Assembly (NCBI RefSeq): GCF_003663885.1
Contig: NZ_RCCE01000002.1
Location: 558,001 to 622,000 of the forward strand
Source of the DNA: Litoreibacter meonggei
GTDB lineage: Bacteria > Pseudomonadota > Alphaproteobacteria > Rhodobacterales > Rhodobacteraceae
Length of the DNA stretch: 64,000 bases
Direction: 5' to 3'
The position numbers and the translations under genes were made by a program. Every line of letters begins with the position of its first letter. The first letter of the stretch is position 1. Below the pieces are notes generated by a model. The model saw only the letters and a program-made list of their open reading frames with translations, was not told the DNA's origin and searched no databases. This document shows positions 62,831 to 64,000 of the stretch, piece by piece.

Positions 62831-62859
62831 TTGACTTCGCGCTAATGGAGTCTCATATC
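62831..62859 (+). promoter_or_regulatory. Probable housekeeping promoter of the nifU-like gene
   Basis: TTGACT (62831-62836) and CATATC (62854-62859) are separated by 17 bases. This gives a good -35 and a moderate -10, with transcription starting about 20 nt before the ATG at 62887. Confidence 0.5.
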
Positions 62860-62886
62860 TACAGTCTACATCAAAGAGGCCCAGCC

Positions 62887-63450
62887 ATGTTCATCCAGAC
62901 AGAATCCACTCCGAACCCAGCTACTTTGAAGTTTCTTCCGGGTCAGACCGTGTTGGAAATGGGAACTGCTGATTTTCCGTCTGCCGACACTGCTGGAAAA
63001 TCACCTCTCGCCAACCGCATTTTCGCGGTCGAAGGGGTTACCGGCGTTTTCCTTGGCAATGACTTCGTAACTGTGACCAAATCCGACGCGACGGAATGGG
63101 ACCACGTCAAACCCGCCATTCTTGGCGCGGTGATGGAGCATTTCCAATCCGGCCAACCTGCCCTTGAGGGCGACAGCGACGCCTCCGGCGGCCACGCGGA
63201 ACATACCGGTGAAGACGGCGCGATTGTGGACCAGATCAAAGAGCTGCTCGACACCCGCGTGCGCCCTGCCGTGGCGCAAGATGGCGGCGACATCACCTTC
63301 CACGGGTTCGAGCGCGGCGTGGTCTACCTGCACATGCAAGGTGCCTGCGCCGGCTGCCCCTCGTCCACGTTGACCCTGAAAATGGGTATCGAAAACCTGC
63401 TGCGCCACTACATCCCCGAAGTGGTTGAGGTTCGCCCCGTCGCGGCCTAA
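62887..63450 (+). CDS. NifU family iron-sulfur carrier (NfuA-like)
   Basis: A 187-residue protein. The N-terminal Nfu_N domain opens with MFIQTESTPNPATLKFLPGQ (1-20). A C-terminal NifU domain carries the cluster-binding motif C154-A-G-C157 in GACAGCPSSTLT. Such proteins store and deliver Fe-S clusters to apoproteins. The length and two-domain design match alphaproteobacterial/mitochondrial NFU1-like proteins. The ATG at 62887 gives the diagnostic start; the frame to 62845 is leader. The gene is preceded by the Irr-like site and followed within 10 bp by tsaB. Confidence 0.93.
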   Translation: MFIQTESTPNPATLKFLPGQTVLEMGTADFPSADTAGKSPLANRIFAVEGVTGVFLGNDFVTVTKSDATEWDHVKPAILGAVMEHFQSGQPALEGDSDASGGHAEHTGEDGAIVDQIKELLDTRVRPAVAQDGGDITFHGFERGVVYLHMQGACAGCPSSTLTLKMGIENLLRHYIPEVVEVRPVAA

Positions 63451-63459
63451 AGCAGGCTC

Positions 63460-64000
63460 ATGGCTGACCAACTGACATTGGCATTCGACACATCGGCCGC
63501 GCATTGCGCGGCCGCTTTGCTATCGGGCGATACCGTTCTGGTGTCGCGCGTCGAGGAGATGCAAAAAGGCCAAGCCGAGCGCCTCATGCCGCTACTGGAA
63601 GAGGTCCTGTCAGAGGCGGGCAAAAAATGGTCCGACCTTGATCGCATTGGCGTGGGCATTGGCCCCGGCAACTTCACTGGCATCCGTATTTCGGTTAGTG
63701 CTGCACGCGGGCTGGCTCTGTCCCTAGGCATCCCTGCAATTGGCGTCAGCGCGCTGGAGGCGATGGCGTTCACGCCTGCCCAAAACCGTCAGACGCTTGC
63801 CGTTCTGGATGCACGTCAAGGCAATGTCTATACACAGCTTTTCGCCGAAGGCGGGCAAGCGCTCGACACCCCGATGCTGCGTACCGAGGATGAAATCCGC
63901 TTAGGTTCCCCGCAGGGAACTTCTTATATTGTGGGTCATAACAGCACCTCACTGGCCGCGCGGCTTGGGGCCGACGCGGTCGAGGCCCGCGCCAAAGACC
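63460..64000 (+). CDS. tsaB: tRNA threonylcarbamoyladenosine biosynthesis protein TsaB (3' truncated)
   Basis: The first 180 codons of tsaB are in the window, which ends inside the gene. The N-terminal LTLAFDTSAAHCAAAL (about 5-20) is the ASKHA-fold beginning, and GIGPGNFTGIRISVSAARGLAL (about 68-89) is the family signature. TsaB forms the TsaBDE complex that makes t6A37 in tRNAs decoding ANN codons. ATG 63460 has AGCAGG upstream. It follows the nifU-like gene by nine bases, so it may be co-transcribed. The truncation is a window effect. Confidence 0.94.
   Translation, partial: MADQLTLAFDTSAAHCAAALLSGDTVLVSRVEEMQKGQAERLMPLLEEVLSEAGKKWSDLDRIGVGIGPGNFTGIRISVSAARGLALSLGIPAIGVSALEAMAFTPAQNRQTLAVLDARQGNVYTQLFAEGGQALDTPMLRTEDEIRLGSPQGTSYIVGHNSTSLAARLGADAVEARAKD

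Overview
The window reads as a chromosomal segment of an alphaproteobacterium of the Rhodobacterales (Roseobacter/Rhodobacter group). The evidence is the gene content: an RpoH2-type sigma-32, an Hsp20-DUF1150 pair, DUF1467 next to methylmalonyl-CoA epimerase, a fused Sat-CysC, UbiK beside lgt, MidA and PgeF in one overlapping string, and the neighbourhood penicillin-binding protein activator / rsmI / yraN / gshB / comM. Base composition is moderately GC-rich. One short stretch (about 36.88-38.51 kb) is visibly AT-richer. I found no rRNA or tRNA genes, CRISPR arrays or insertion sequences.

Layout. 0-7 kb: a truncated ECF sigma factor, then a minus-strand group (amino-acid ABC transporter parts, M3 peptidase, inositol-monophosphatase family), then an iron alcohol dehydrogenase. 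6.9-10.5 kb: ubiK, lgt-midA-pgeF, and two small hypothetical genes behind a CtrA-like site. 10.5-15.1 kb: TPR-sulfotransferase, Hint-domain protein, Lrp-type regulator, thioredoxin reductase. 15.2-20.5 kb: sulfate activation (sat-cysC), the heat-shock pair hsp20/DUF1150, ydcH-like, purEK, a secreted lipase-like protein. 20.7-25.4 kb: topA and small membrane genes, nitroreductase, CysZ-like protein, mce-DUF1467. 25.6-33.4 kb: a stand-alone receiver protein, an acetyltransferase, an orphan Flp-like pilin, DUF1501/DUF1800, aspS, cfa. 33.5-40.2 kb: carB, the AT-rich two-gene ImmA/IrrE-DUF4411 island, a small lipoprotein, a CII-like HTH protein, tdk. 40.2-47.5 kb: minus-strand housekeeping clusters (2-hydroxyacid dehydrogenase, csaA, proC, ybjN; ThiF/MoeB-like, dut, coaBC; chaN-like, rpoH2). 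47.5-54.6 kb: cobU and phosphatase, GST, comM, gshB, yraN, rsmI, PBP activator. 54.6-64 kb: glnD-murJ, a degenerate rhomboid, trpS, VOC protein, aminotransferase, universal stress protein, nifU-like, truncated tsaB.

How the parts fit. Most genes are housekeeping, but the window contains two linked stress-control points. A promoter matching the alphaproteobacterial sigma-E pattern sits upstream of rpoH2 (and chaN). A sigma-32-type promoter with what looks like a ROSE RNA thermometer sits upstream of hsp20. Other regulatory candidates are a perfect CtrA-type TTAA-N7-TTAA site, an Irr/ICE-like site before the nifU-like gene, and a likely autoregulatory operator between the Lrp gene and trxB.

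The best candidates for something unusual are the HTH-ImmA/IrrE plus DUF4411 PIN-like pair with its palindromic candidate operator, the rhomboid lacking both catalytic residues, the lipase with an 11-residue-repeat tail, and a strongly folded intergenic element between cfa and carB. All functional assignments come from reading the sequence and from recalled family features. No database search was run.
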